Shown here one piece after another: positions 17,819 through 25,365 of a stretch of 64,000 nucleotides of DNA. How positions within the stretch are numbered: the first letter of the stretch is position 1; the number at the start of each line of letters is the position of its first letter. The stretch spans positions 8,602 through 72,601 of the forward strand of contig VYCW01000099.1 in assembly GCA_009843735.1 (NCBI GenBank), written 5' to 3'. The position numbers and the translations under genes were made by a program. The notes under the pieces were generated by a model. It made no database searches and was not told the DNA's origin. It was given only the letters and a program-made list of their open reading frames with translations. This DNA comes from Acidimicrobiaceae bacterium (GTDB lineage Bacteria; Actinomycetota; Acidimicrobiia; Acidimicrobiales; Aldehydirespiratoraceae).

Positions 17819-18678
17819 GATTCGGGCGCAGGGTCTGACCGCGCCTCGAGCGCCGCGAACAGGTCGGTGGCCGGAGGGTCGGCGGCGGACTGGCCCCGCC
17901 GGATGAACCACTCGGTGCCGAAGGCCAGCTCGAAGGCCTCATCCGGGAGCGACACCATGAACGAGTCGGAGGGGATCTGGGAGGCGTGGGCCCGGAAAGC
18001 GGCCCGCTTGCAGTCGAGGGTCGCACTCACATCGATGTAGTGGGTGACTCGAGCGCCCTCCACTCCGATGGAGCCCTCGTCGAGCTCGGCTTCGAACTCT
18101 GACTGGTCCTGGTCGCCGGAGAGATCGAAGCCGGCCTCCGCGGCCAGCCGCATGAGCTCCTTCATCGAGTCACGGAAGTGGTCGCGGTGCAGCGTCGCCT
18201 CGTAGACCAACCCGACGCCGGCCAGTTCGGCCGCCCGCACCCCCACCCGGTGGACCATCACGTGGTCGGGGTGCCCGTACGTGCCGTTGGAGTCGTAGCA
18301 GGTGATCAAGTCGGCCTGCTCCTGCGTCAGGATCGCGGCCAGGCGCCCGGCGGCCTCCTCGAGGTCGGCCTGCCAGAAGCAGTTGGGATCCTCATTGGCG
18401 GGGTCGTCCCGCATGCCCGAGTCGCCGTAGCCGAGCATCACAAGCCGGTGCACGCCAAGCAGGTCGGCCGCGGCCTGAAGCTCAACCGCCCGGATGGCCG
18501 CGAGCTCTTCGGCGGTCGGCGACTCCGAGCCGTCCAGGCCCGGCGTCTCACCCCGCGATCCGTCGGTGGCGCAAACCAGCACCACCCGGTGGCCGGCCCG
18601 GGAGGCCAGCAGCATCGTCCCGCCGGTGGAGAGGGCCTCGTCGTCTGGGTGGGCGTGGAAGAAGACGGCCGTCGCCAT
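17815..18678 (-). CDS. LmbE/PIG-L family zinc deacetylase (MshB-like)
   Basis: PIG-L fold enzymes remove N-acetyl groups from sugars or amides with zinc. This 287-residue protein has the zinc motif AHPDDE (9-14) near its N-terminus and the second ligand motif GHPDH in the middle, followed by VGVRAAELAGV. The pattern AHPDDEALSTGG without the Lys of Mca (compare HPDDEASKG in the window's other member) points to the MshB side of the family, the deacetylase of mycothiol synthesis. Its operon partners are lipid enzymes, so another amide substrate is possible. The ATG overlaps the racemase stop by one base (ATGA read as TGATG context). Confidence 0.85.
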   Translation of the reverse strand: MATAVFFHAHPDDEALSTGGTMLLASRAGHRVVLVCATDGSRGETPGLDGSESPTAEELAAIRAVELQAAADLLGVHRLVMLGYGDSGMRDDPANEDPNCFWQADLEEAAGRLAAILTQEQADLITCYDSNGTYGHPDHVMVHRVGVRAAELAGVGLVYEATLHRDHFRDSMKELMRLAAEAGFDLSGDQDQSEFEAELDEGSIGVEGARVTHYIDVSATLDCKRAAFRAHASQIPSDSFMVSLPDEAFELAFGTEWFIRRGQSAADPPATDLFAALEARSDPAPES

Positions 18679-19820
18679 CAGGCGACAGCTCCAACCTCAC
18701 GCAGGGCGTCGATCGCGTCCGCTTCGAGGCCCAGCTCACTCAGCAGCTCGTCGGTGTGCTGGCCAGCGTGGGGCGGGGGGCGCCGGATCGCCCCGGGCGT
18801 TCGGCTGTACCGGGGAGCCGCGGTCGGCTGGACCACCCCGGCCACCTCAGTGAACGTTCCCCGCTCCTGGTTGTGGGCGTGCTCGGGCGCCTCGGCCAGC
18901 GACAGGACCGGGGCGAAGCAGGTGTCCGTCCCCTCCAGCAGGTCGCACCACTCGTCGCGGGTTCGCTGGCGGACCACCGCCGCCAGCTGCTCCTTCAGTT
19001 CGGGCCAGCGGGTGCGATCCATCTGGTTGTCCCATTCGGGACCGTGCAGCCCGAGCCGCTCCCGCAGCTCCGCATAGAACTGGGGCTCGATCGGTCCCAG
19101 CGAGACGTAGCGCCCGTCGGCGGTCTCGTACACGTTGTAGAAGTGGGCGCCGGTGTCGAGCATGTTGGTGCCCCGCTCCTCGGACCAGAATCCCGAGCCG
19201 GCCATCCCGTAGAAGGCCGTCATCAGCGAGGCCGCCCCGTCGACCATGGCCGCGTCCACCACCTGGCCCCGGCCCGAGTCTCGGGCCTCCAGCAGGGCGC
19301 ACACCATTCCGAAGGCTAGGTACATGCCGCCGCCCCCGAAGTCGCCGACGAGGTTGAGCGGCGGCACCGGGGCTTCGCCCTGGCGGCCGATGCCGTGCAA
19401 CGCGCCGGCCAGCGCGATGTAGTTCAGGTCGTGGCCCGCGGATGAGGCGTAGGGGCCCTCCTGGCCCCACCCGGTCATCCGGCCGTAGACCAGGCGAGGG
19501 TTGCGGTTCAGGCAGTCCTGGGGCCCGATCCCGAGCCGCTCGGCCACACCGGGCCGGAATCCCTCCAGCAGGGCGTCGGCTCCCTCGACCAGCGACATCA
19601 CGACCTCGACCCCCTCGGGAGACTTGAGGTCCACGCCGACCGAGCGCCTTCCCCGGTTGAGCAGGTCCCGCGGCGGGTGGTCGGGGTCGCCGCCGCGCAC
19701 CGCCGAGGCCCGGTCGACCCGGACCACATCGGCGCCCATGTCGGCCAGCATCATGGCGCAGAACGGACCCGGTCCGATGCCCGCGATCTCGATGACCCGT
19801 ATTCCCGTCAGCGGTCCCAT
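18678..19820 (-). CDS. CoA-transferase family III: alpha-methylacyl-CoA racemase type
   Basis: Interconverts the R and S epimers of 2-methylacyl-CoA so that branched fatty acids or sterol side chains can enter beta-oxidation. The 380-residue protein begins [36 protein letters not shown], the family III hallmark. The catalytic pair of mycobacterial MCR (His126, Asp156) is seen as His130 in [13 protein letters not shown] and Asp160 in [15 protein letters not shown], and these contexts favour a racemase over a CoA-transferase. Upstream of the ATG lies a tail-only copy of the dispersed repeat, GAGAGGCCGAGCGGATAG. The neighbours (P450, hydrolase, hydroxyacid dehydrogenase) fit branched-chain catabolism. 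Confidence 0.9.
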   Translation of the reverse strand: MGPLTGIRVIEIAGIGPGPFCAMMLADMGADVVRVDRASAVRGGDPDHPPRDLLNRGRRSVGVDLKSPEGVEVVMSLVEGADALLEGFRPGVAERLGIGPQDCLNRNPRLVYGRMTGWGQEGPYASSAGHDLNYIALAGALHGIGRQGEAPVPPLNLVGDFGGGGMYLAFGMVCALLEARDSGRGQVVDAAMVDGAASLMTAFYGMAGSGFWSEERGTNMLDTGAHFYNVYETADGRYVSLGPIEPQFYAELRERLGLHGPEWDNQMDRTRWPELKEQLAAVVRQRTRDEWCDLLEGTDTCFAPVLSLAEAPEHAHNQERGTFTEVAGVVQPTAAPRYSRTPGAIRRPPPHAGQHTDELLSELGLEADAIDALREVGAVA

Positions 19821-19828
19821 GCCGTCCC

Positions 19829-19845
19829 CTATCCGCTCGGCCTCT
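19829..19845 (-). repeat. Tail-only copy of the dispersed repeat
   Basis: Plus strand ctatccgctcggcctct, 8 nt upstream of the racemase start and identical to the rsmD 3' end segment. Confidence 0.55.
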
Positions 19846-19902
19846 CCGGCGAGACAGTGTACGGGCGGGCCTGCGAGCGTCCGGGGGCGCCGTGAGAGGC
19901 GC

Positions 19903-20730
19903 TCACCAGGAGACGCGGGCCGACAACGCGGTCACGGCGCTGATGATGGGGGCCCACACCTGGGGCGGCAGCTCGTGGCCCATGCCCTCGATCTCCAGGT
20001 ACTGCGCGCCCGGGATCACCTCCGCGGTCCGCCGGCCCGCGTCGGGGCCGATCAGCGTGTCGATGCCGCCGTGGACCACCAGCGCCGGCACGTCGAGCCC
20101 GCCCAGCGCCCCGGCCCGGCTGCCGCTGCGGGCCGCGGCCTTGAACTGGCGCTGCGACGCCCCCGGGTGCCACGCCCGCCGGTAGCTGCGCTCCAGGTAC
20201 TGGCGCTCGGCCTCCTCGTTGCGCCACTCCGGGTTGGACCAGACGCGGTAGCCGGCCAGGTCGGCCTCGATCTGGGCGTCGATGGTCGCGGCGGGTGGCG
20301 CGGTCAGGGCGGCAAGCGCCTCAGGAGTGGGATCACCGACGCCGGGATCGCCGGTGTGCGACGAGATCGACACGAGGCCGGCCACCCGGTCGCCGAAAGC
20401 CGCGGCCGCAGCCTGGGCGACCATGCCTCCCAGCGAGTACCCGCAGACGACGGCCCGACGGCAGCCGGCAGCGTCGAGCACCGCCATGACATCGCCGGCC
20501 ATGTCCTCAAGGGTGTAGCGGGCGCCGTCGGGCAGCACGGTGGAGAGACCGGAGTCGCGGTGGTCCATCCGCAGCACGAAGAAGCCCCGGTCGACGAAGC
20601 CCGCGCACATGTCCTCCGGCCACACGAGCATGCTCGAGCCGAGGCCGTGGAGCAGGATCAGGGGCGGATCGAGGTCGCTTCCGAAGGTCTCGTAGACGAT
20701 CTCGATCTCGCCGTTGCGAGCCGTTTGCAT
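19903..20730 (-). CDS. Alpha/beta hydrolase
   Basis: A 275-residue hydrolase with the oxyanion segment [13 protein letters not shown], the nucleophile elbow GYSLGG (Ser99), an acidic residue in [14 protein letters not shown] and the general-base histidine in IEGMGHELP. No lid-specific signature was recognised. Members of this group cleave esters, lactones or C-C bonds in catabolic pathways. Its place between a P450 and a methylacyl-CoA racemase suggests release or ring opening of an oxygenated lipid, but the substrate cannot be read from sequence. It starts at ATG 10 nt after the P450 stop. Confidence 0.88.
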   Translation of the reverse strand: MQTARNGEIEIVYETFGSDLDPPLILLHGLGSSMLVWPEDMCAGFVDRGFFVLRMDHRDSGLSTVLPDGARYTLEDMAGDVMAVLDAAGCRRAVVCGYSLGGMVAQAAAAAFGDRVAGLVSISSHTGDPGVGDPTPEALAALTAPPAATIDAQIEADLAGYRVWSNPEWRNEEAERQYLERSYRRAWHPGASQRQFKAAARSGSRAGALGGLDVPALVVHGGIDTLIGPDAGRRTAEVIPGAQYLEIEGMGHELPPQVWAPIISAVTALSARVSW

Positions 20731-20740
20731 GAGCCGATGT

Positions 20741-21997
20741 CTAGACCACGGCGGCGGCGCGGTCGGTGAATGCGATCGGCAGTGTCCGAAGTCCCGAGAG
20801 CCGGTTGGTGCGGGTCCAGGTCGGCTCTCCGGTGGTCTCGATTCCGTGCCAGCGGTCCAGGATTGCGTTGAGCATCACATCGATCTCCAGCCGGGCGAGG
20901 TTTGCGCCCAGACAGAAATGCGGCCCGTGCCCGAACCCGACGTGAGGATTGGGACTGCGATCGATGCGGAACTCGAACGGCTCCTCGAACACGGCGCCGT
21001 CCCGGTTGGCCGACATCTCCCACACGACCACCTTCTCGCCGGCCCGGATCCGGTGCCCGCCGAGGACGGTGTCGGTGGTGGCGGTGCGGCGCTTGTACAC
21101 CGACGGTGTAGTCCAGCGGACGATCTCCTCGACGGCGGCCGGCATGAGCGCCCGATCGGCTCTGAGGGCCTCCATCTGCTCCGGCCGCTTCGAGAGCTCC
21201 CACACGCCGGTGGCTATCGCCTTGCGGGTGGTCTCGGCCCCCGCGGTGAACAGCAGGCTCCAGAACATCGCCACCTCGGTCCCGTCGAGGCGGGGCGGCT
21301 CCTGGTCGGGCATCTCGGCGTGGATCACCACCGACAGCAGGTCGTCGCGGGGCTCCGCGGTGCGGGCCGCGATCAGGCGCTGACCGTACTGGAAGAGGTT
21401 GACGCTGGCCTCGGCCCGTGCCGACCGCGGGACCTCGTCGCTGAAATCCGACGAGGTGACGTCCACCCATTCGCACAGCGAGTGGCGGTCCTCGCCGGGC
21501 GCGCCCAGCAGCAGGCAGATGGCCTGAAGCGGCAACTCGGCGGCCACATCGACCACCAGGTCGCACGTCCCCCTCTCCCCCGGGCCGGGCGCCACCGAGT
21601 CGAGCGTGCGCTCGCTGATGGCCTCGAGCTCGCCCCTCAGGCGCGCGATCCGCTTGGGGGTGAACCCCTTGCTAACGAGCCGCCGGATGCGCTGGTGGCG
21701 GGGGTCGTCCATCATGTTGAGCAGCTTCCCGCTCATCTCCATGTCGTTGATCATGGTGCCGCCGTGGGGCCGGTCGCCGCCGGTGTGCGACGAGTAGGTC
21801 CGGGGATTGCGGAAGACCTCGACAACCAGCTCATGGGTGCTGACACACCAGAAGCCCTCGCCGTCGGGAGTGCGCTCCGTCGGCTCGTGCCACCACACCG
21901 GCGCGTGCTGGCGCAGTTGCACGAAGGCGCTGTGGGGGAAGCCGCTCACGAACGTCTCGTAGCTGCTGAGGTCAGGGATGCTGGGTGCGACGCTCAC
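20741..21997 (-). CDS. Cytochrome P450
   Basis: Soluble class I bacterial monooxygenase, 418 residues. The motifs are complete: I-helix LLFTAGAETTRKA, K-helix ExxR in VEEIVRW, and heme loop FGHGPHFCLGANLARLE with its cysteine ligand. The pattern around the I-helix (AGxETTRxAxxxG) resembles actinobacterial CYP families that hydroxylate steroid or branched lipid chains such as CYP124, CYP125 and CYP142. That assignment is inference from motif style. No ferredoxin or reductase gene lies beside it. The GTG start overlaps the stop of the upstream dehydrogenase (GTGA). Confidence 0.93.
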   Translation of the reverse strand: MSVAPSIPDLSSYETFVSGFPHSAFVQLRQHAPVWWHEPTERTPDGEGFWCVSTHELVVEVFRNPRTYSSHTGGDRPHGGTMINDMEMSGKLLNMMDDPRHQRIRRLVSKGFTPKRIARLRGELEAISERTLDSVAPGPGERGTCDLVVDVAAELPLQAICLLLGAPGEDRHSLCEWVDVTSSDFSDEVPRSARAEASVNLFQYGQRLIAARTAEPRDDLLSVVIHAEMPDQEPPRLDGTEVAMFWSLLFTAGAETTRKAIATGVWELSKRPEQMEALRADRALMPAAVEEIVRWTTPSVYKRRTATTDTVLGGHRIRAGEKVVVWEMSANRDGAVFEEPFEFRIDRSPNPHVGFGHGPHFCLGANLARLEIDVMLNAILDRWHGIETTGEPTWTRTNRLSGLRTLPIAFTDRAAAVV

Positions 21998-22899
21998 GAC
22001 TTGTTCATGTCCGGAGGGACCGGAGCGACGAAGCCCGCTTCGGCCTCCAGCGTCTCCATCGCGCCGATGAAGAACTTGTCGCCCAGCCCTTCCTCGAGCG
22101 AACGGGCCAACACCCGATGGGCCGCCTCGGTCAGCGGCAGCGGGGTGCCTATCTCCTCAGCAGACTCAAGAGCGAGCCTGAGGTCCTTCTCAGCCAGTGA
22201 CAGGTCGTAGTTGGACGACTCCCACTGGCGCTTGACGATCATGTCGGCCAGGGGCATGTACAGGCCCGCGGAGCTGGCTCGCAGCACGGCGAGGAACGAG
22301 CCGATGTCGAGCCCCGCCTTGGCCGCGAGCAGGTATCCCTCACCGAACACCTGGGTGGCGACCAGGAACACTTGATTGTTGATCAGCTTCACCAGGGTGC
22401 CGGTGCCGCAGGGCCCGAGCCACTCGGTGCTGTCCTTGCCGAAGCACACCAGCGCGTCGCGCACCCGGGCGAAGGCGGCCTCGTCGCCCGACGGCATCAG
22501 GGCCAGATCGCCGCGATCGGCCCCCCACGCTCCCCCCGACACCGGGCAGTCGATGTAGTCGACCTCGGCCTGGCGGCACCGCTCGAACAGCATTCTGGCC
22601 ATCCCCACCGAGTTGGTCGAGAGGTCCACCACGACCAGGCCGGGGCGGCTTGCGGCCAGCAGGCCACCGTCGCCGGCCACGACGGCCTCGGAGGCCTCGG
22701 GAGTCGGCAGCGACAGGAACACGGCCTCGCTCGCCGCAGCCACGCCTGCCGTCGATCCCGCGGCTCCGGCGCCGAGCTGGACCATCCGGTCGACTGCGCC
22801 CCCGTCGATGTCGAAGACGGTCACCCGGTGCCCGGCCTCGACGAGATGCCGGGCGCAGGGCCCGCCGATGTTGCCCAGCCCGATGAATCCGAGGTCCAT
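21994..22899 (-). CDS. 3-hydroxyisobutyrate dehydrogenase-family oxidoreductase
   Basis: NAD(P)-dependent beta-hydroxyacid dehydrogenase, 301 residues. The Rossmann motif GFIGLGNIGGPCARHL opens the protein; then come DLSTNSVGMAR in the substrate loop, DCPVSGGAWGADRGDLALM and the catalytic lysine in GTGTLVKLINNQV. Relatives act on 3-hydroxyisobutyrate, tartronate semialdehyde or similar acids. It is the first gene of the minus-strand operon down to 17429. GGCGGAGG stands just before the ATG, and a TAGCTT hexamer lies 9 nt upstream of it. Confidence 0.9.
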   Translation of the reverse strand: MDLGFIGLGNIGGPCARHLVEAGHRVTVFDIDGGAVDRMVQLGAGAAGSTAGVAAASEAVFLSLPTPEASEAVVAGDGGLLAASRPGLVVVDLSTNSVGMARMLFERCRQAEVDYIDCPVSGGAWGADRGDLALMPSGDEAAFARVRDALVCFGKDSTEWLGPCGTGTLVKLINNQVFLVATQVFGEGYLLAAKAGLDIGSFLAVLRASSAGLYMPLADMIVKRQWESSNYDLSLAEKDLRLALESAEEIGTPLPLTEAAHRVLARSLEEGLGDKFFIGAMETLEAEAGFVAPVPPDMNKS

Positions 22900-22935
22900 G
22901 CCTCCGCCAAGCTATCCCGCGGTCCCTCCGGGCGA

Positions 22936-22941
22936 TAGCGT
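22936..22941 (+). promoter_or_regulatory. -10 element TAGCGT upstream of a leaderless short ORF and the MFS gene
   Basis: TAGCGT followed by 6 nt and a GTG at 22948. This is the spacing seen at other starts in the window, but here the GTG opens a short frame that stops inside the MFS gene. Confidence 0.45.
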
Positions 22942-22947
22942 CGGTCA

Positions 22948-22983
22948 GTGACCTGCATCGCAAGACGAACCCGTGACGGCTGA
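22948..22983 (+). CDS. Putative 11-codon leaderless upstream ORF
   Basis: GTG ACC TGC ... GGC TGA encodes 11 residues (VTCIARRTRDG). Its stop overlaps the first codons of the MFS gene in another frame. The only support is the correctly placed -10 element and the overlap. It may be a translated leader that couples or attenuates the downstream gene, or chance. Confidence 0.3.
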   Translation: MTCIARRTRDG

Positions 22984-24244
22984 GACTTCCTCACAGGCCT
23001 ACAACCGCGCCGCGGTCCAGCGCCGCACCACCGCGGTGGCGATGGGCGCCGTCGTCCCGACAACCGCGGCCATGGGAGCGTCGTTCGCGGGCTCAGCCGT
23101 TCTCGCCGAGGACATCACCGGCAGCGTGATACTCGCCACCCTGGCCGCGGGCTCGATGTCGATCGGCAGCATGGTCGCCGCAGTCCCCCTGTCCCGGCGC
23201 ATGGCCCGCCTGGGCCGGCGGAGGGGCCTGGTCGCGGGATGGGCGATCGGTGCAGCGGGGGCGGTGGCCGCCGTGCTGGCAGCCGTGCTGAACCTGTATC
23301 CGCTGGTGGTGCTGGGAATGATCGGGGTCGGAGCAGGCCAGGCCACCAACCTGGCCGCCCGCTACGCGGTGGCCGATCTTGCCCCCGACGATCGCCTGGC
23401 CCGCTCCATCGGAATGCTGGTGTGGGCTTCCACCTTCGGCGCGGCCGCGGGACCGACGATCGCTCTGGGGCCGGTCGCCGACTTCGCGGGCTTCATCGGC
23501 CTACCGGAGCTGTCCGGCCCCTATGTGCTGGGCACTGCGATGTTCGTGGCCGGACTCACGATCACGCACACATGGATGCGCCCCGACCCGCTCGAGGTCC
23601 TCGGCACGATCGGCTCGGAGGCGCCCCGCCCGGCGTCGCCCGTGACCGTCATCCGGCGGATCGCGGCTGTGCCTGCGGCCAGGCTCGCCCTCCTGGCCAT
23701 GCTGGTAGGCCAGATGGTGATGGTGGCCGTCATGACGGCCACACCGCTGCACATGACCAGCGGGGATCAGGACATCGCCGTGATCGGCCAGGTCGTCTCG
23801 CTGCACATCATCGGGATGTACGCCTTCTCACCGGTGGTGGGGTGGCTGGTGGACCGTCTGGGGACTCACACCGTCATCATCCTGGGCGGTCTGATCCTGT
23901 TCGTGGGCGCGGAGCTGGCGGGGCACACCGACCCCGAGCACAGCGCCGGGCTGTTCAGCGGCCTGACCCTGATCGGCATCGGCTGGAGCTGCGGACTGAT
24001 CGCGGGCAGCGCGCTGCTGACTAACTCGTTCCCGGTGCACCAGCGGGTGGAGGTCCAGGGCGGCGCGGACTTCGTGATGATCACCGGAGGAGCGGTGGGC
24101 GGGATGTCGTCGGGTGCGTTCGTGGAATGGCTCGGCTTCCAGTCGCTCAGCCATTACTCCGGCATCGCCGCGCTGCTGCTGGTGGCCGCAGCCGTCGGGG
24201 CCTGGTTCACGGCCCGAATGGCCCGGACCCGGCAGCTCGCCTGA
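22973..24244 (+). CDS. Major facilitator superfamily transporter
   Basis: A 423-residue membrane protein with about twelve hydrophobic segments in two halves. The signature-like loop between segments 2 and 3 reads RRMARLGRRRGLVAGW, matching the MFS GxxxDRxGRRR loop, and its counterpart in the second half is GWLVDRLGTHTVIILGG. No substrate-specific motif was recognised; a drug or metabolite exporter is the default guess. The GTG start has only a weak purine stretch upstream and overlaps a possible 11-codon leader frame. It converges on thiQ with 8 nt between stops and is divergent from the dehydrogenase-P450 operon. Confidence 0.9.
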   Translation: MTAETSSQAYNRAAVQRRTTAVAMGAVVPTTAAMGASFAGSAVLAEDITGSVILATLAAGSMSIGSMVAAVPLSRRMARLGRRRGLVAGWAIGAAGAVAAVLAAVLNLYPLVVLGMIGVGAGQATNLAARYAVADLAPDDRLARSIGMLVWASTFGAAAGPTIALGPVADFAGFIGLPELSGPYVLGTAMFVAGLTITHTWMRPDPLEVLGTIGSEAPRPASPVTVIRRIAAVPAARLALLAMLVGQMVMVAVMTATPLHMTSGDQDIAVIGQVVSLHIIGMYAFSPVVGWLVDRLGTHTVIILGGLILFVGAELAGHTDPEHSAGLFSGLTLIGIGWSCGLIAGSALLTNSFPVHQRVEVQGGADFVMITGGAVGGMSSGAFVEWLGFQSLSHYSGIAALLLVAAAVGAWFTARMARTRQLA

Positions 24245-24252
24245 GTATTCCG

Positions 24253-25257
24253 CTAGGAGCTGAGGCCGGCGATCTTGGCGGGGTCGATGGCGTAGCTGAG
24301 CCGGTCGCCGGTGGCGGCGGGATGGGGGTCCCTCACCAGCAGTTCGAAGTCCCCTGGGTCGGTGCGCAACCTCAACTCGAAGCGGTCACCGCGGAAGCGG
24401 ACGTCGGCCACGGTCCCGGTAACAACCGGGTCGTCCCCCGGAACCGAGTCGTCGACGCGGCTGAACGCGTCGGCGCGCACGACGGCCGGGCCTGCCGGCG
24501 CCGGCACGCGACCCCAGGGCACCGCGCCGCCCTCGCCGACGGTCACAACGTTGGCATGTCCCAAGAACCGGGCCACCCCGGCCCGGCGGGGGTCGTGCCA
24601 GATGTCGGCGGGTGTTCCGATCCTGGCGATGCGACCGGACTGCATTACCGCCACCCGGTCGGCCACCGCGAAGGCCTCGTCGTGGTCGTGGGTCACGTGC
24701 AGCACGGTCACGCCGACGCGGCGGAGCAGGGTCCTGAGCTCCTCGGTGAGCTCGTCGCGGCGAGGCCGGTCGAGCGAGCCGAGAGGCTCGTCGAGCATCA
24801 GCAGGCGGGGCTCCGGCGCCAGCGAGCGGGCCAGAGCCACCCGTTGGGCCTCGCCGCCCGACAGGGTGGCGATCTGGCGCTCCTCGAAACCGGCCAGTCC
24901 CACCAACCCCAGCACTTCCCGGACCCGCTGACGCCGGACGGGGGCCTCCATCTTCTGCATCCGCAGGCCGAAGGCGACATTGGCGGCCACGTCGCGGTGG
25001 GAGAACAGCGCGTGCTCCTGGAACATCAGCCCGAAGTCGCGGCGGTGCACCGGCAGGCCGGCCAGGTCCTCGCCGTCCCAGCAGACCTCCCCGGCGTCCA
25101 GGGGTTGAAGGCCGGCCACCGCCCTCAGCAGCGTGCTCTTCCCGCAGCCGCTCGGTCCGAGGATGGCCACGACCTCGCCGGTAGCGACCTGCAGGTCGAT
25201 GCGGTCGAGGGCTGTCACCCTTCCGAAGGCGACCGTCGCACCGCTAACCGTCAGCAT
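24253..25257 (-). CDS. thiQ: Thiamine ABC transporter ATP-binding protein
   Basis: Powers uptake of thiamine (or its phosphates) with ThiB and ThiP. The 334-residue protein has Walker A GPSGCGKST (34-42), the Q-loop FGLMFQEHALF, the ABC signature LSGGEAQRVALARSL, Walker B RLLMLDEPLGSLD and the switch histidine in HVTHDHDEAFAVADRV. A C-terminal extension of about 100 residues (TOBE-like) makes it longer than enteric ThiQ and closer to FbpC-type ATPases. Thiamine is assigned from the TPP riboswitch at the head of the operon. A repeat copy fills the 105-bp gap to thiP, so the two are probably still co-transcribed but not tightly coupled. Confidence 0.88.
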   Translation of the reverse strand: MLTVSGATVAFGRVTALDRIDLQVATGEVVAILGPSGCGKSTLLRAVAGLQPLDAGEVCWDGEDLAGLPVHRRDFGLMFQEHALFSHRDVAANVAFGLRMQKMEAPVRRQRVREVLGLVGLAGFEERQIATLSGGEAQRVALARSLAPEPRLLMLDEPLGSLDRPRRDELTEELRTLLRRVGVTVLHVTHDHDEAFAVADRVAVMQSGRIARIGTPADIWHDPRRAGVARFLGHANVVTVGEGGAVPWGRVPAPAGPAVVRADAFSRVDDSVPGDDPVVTGTVADVRFRGDRFELRLRTDPGDFELLVRDPHPAATGDRLSYAIDPAKIAGLSS

Positions 25258-25265
25258 CTAGAGGT

Positions 25266-25365
25266 TCCCGCTCTTGTTCGCTGCGCTCACGGGCCGCTCG
25301 GGCCACGGCCTCGCTAGGTGCCTCACAGAAACCGCCATGGTCGCTCCAATCCGCTCGGCCTCTCA
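25266..25365 (-). repeat. Dispersed repeat, copy A (between thiP and thiQ)
   Basis: Plus strand core 25266-25314 (tcccgctcttgttcgctgcg ... ggccacggcctcgc), a variable middle, and a tail ccgctcggcctct. The minus-strand left end TGAGAGGCCGAGCGG begins exactly with the TGA stop of thiP. The core contains a hairpin, GGCCG with CGGCC around a 9-nt loop. Confidence 0.8.

Noticed and set aside
24245-24252. A bidirectional terminator between the MFS gene and thiQ
   Set aside because: Only 8 bp separate the stops, and no hairpin with a T-run is visible.
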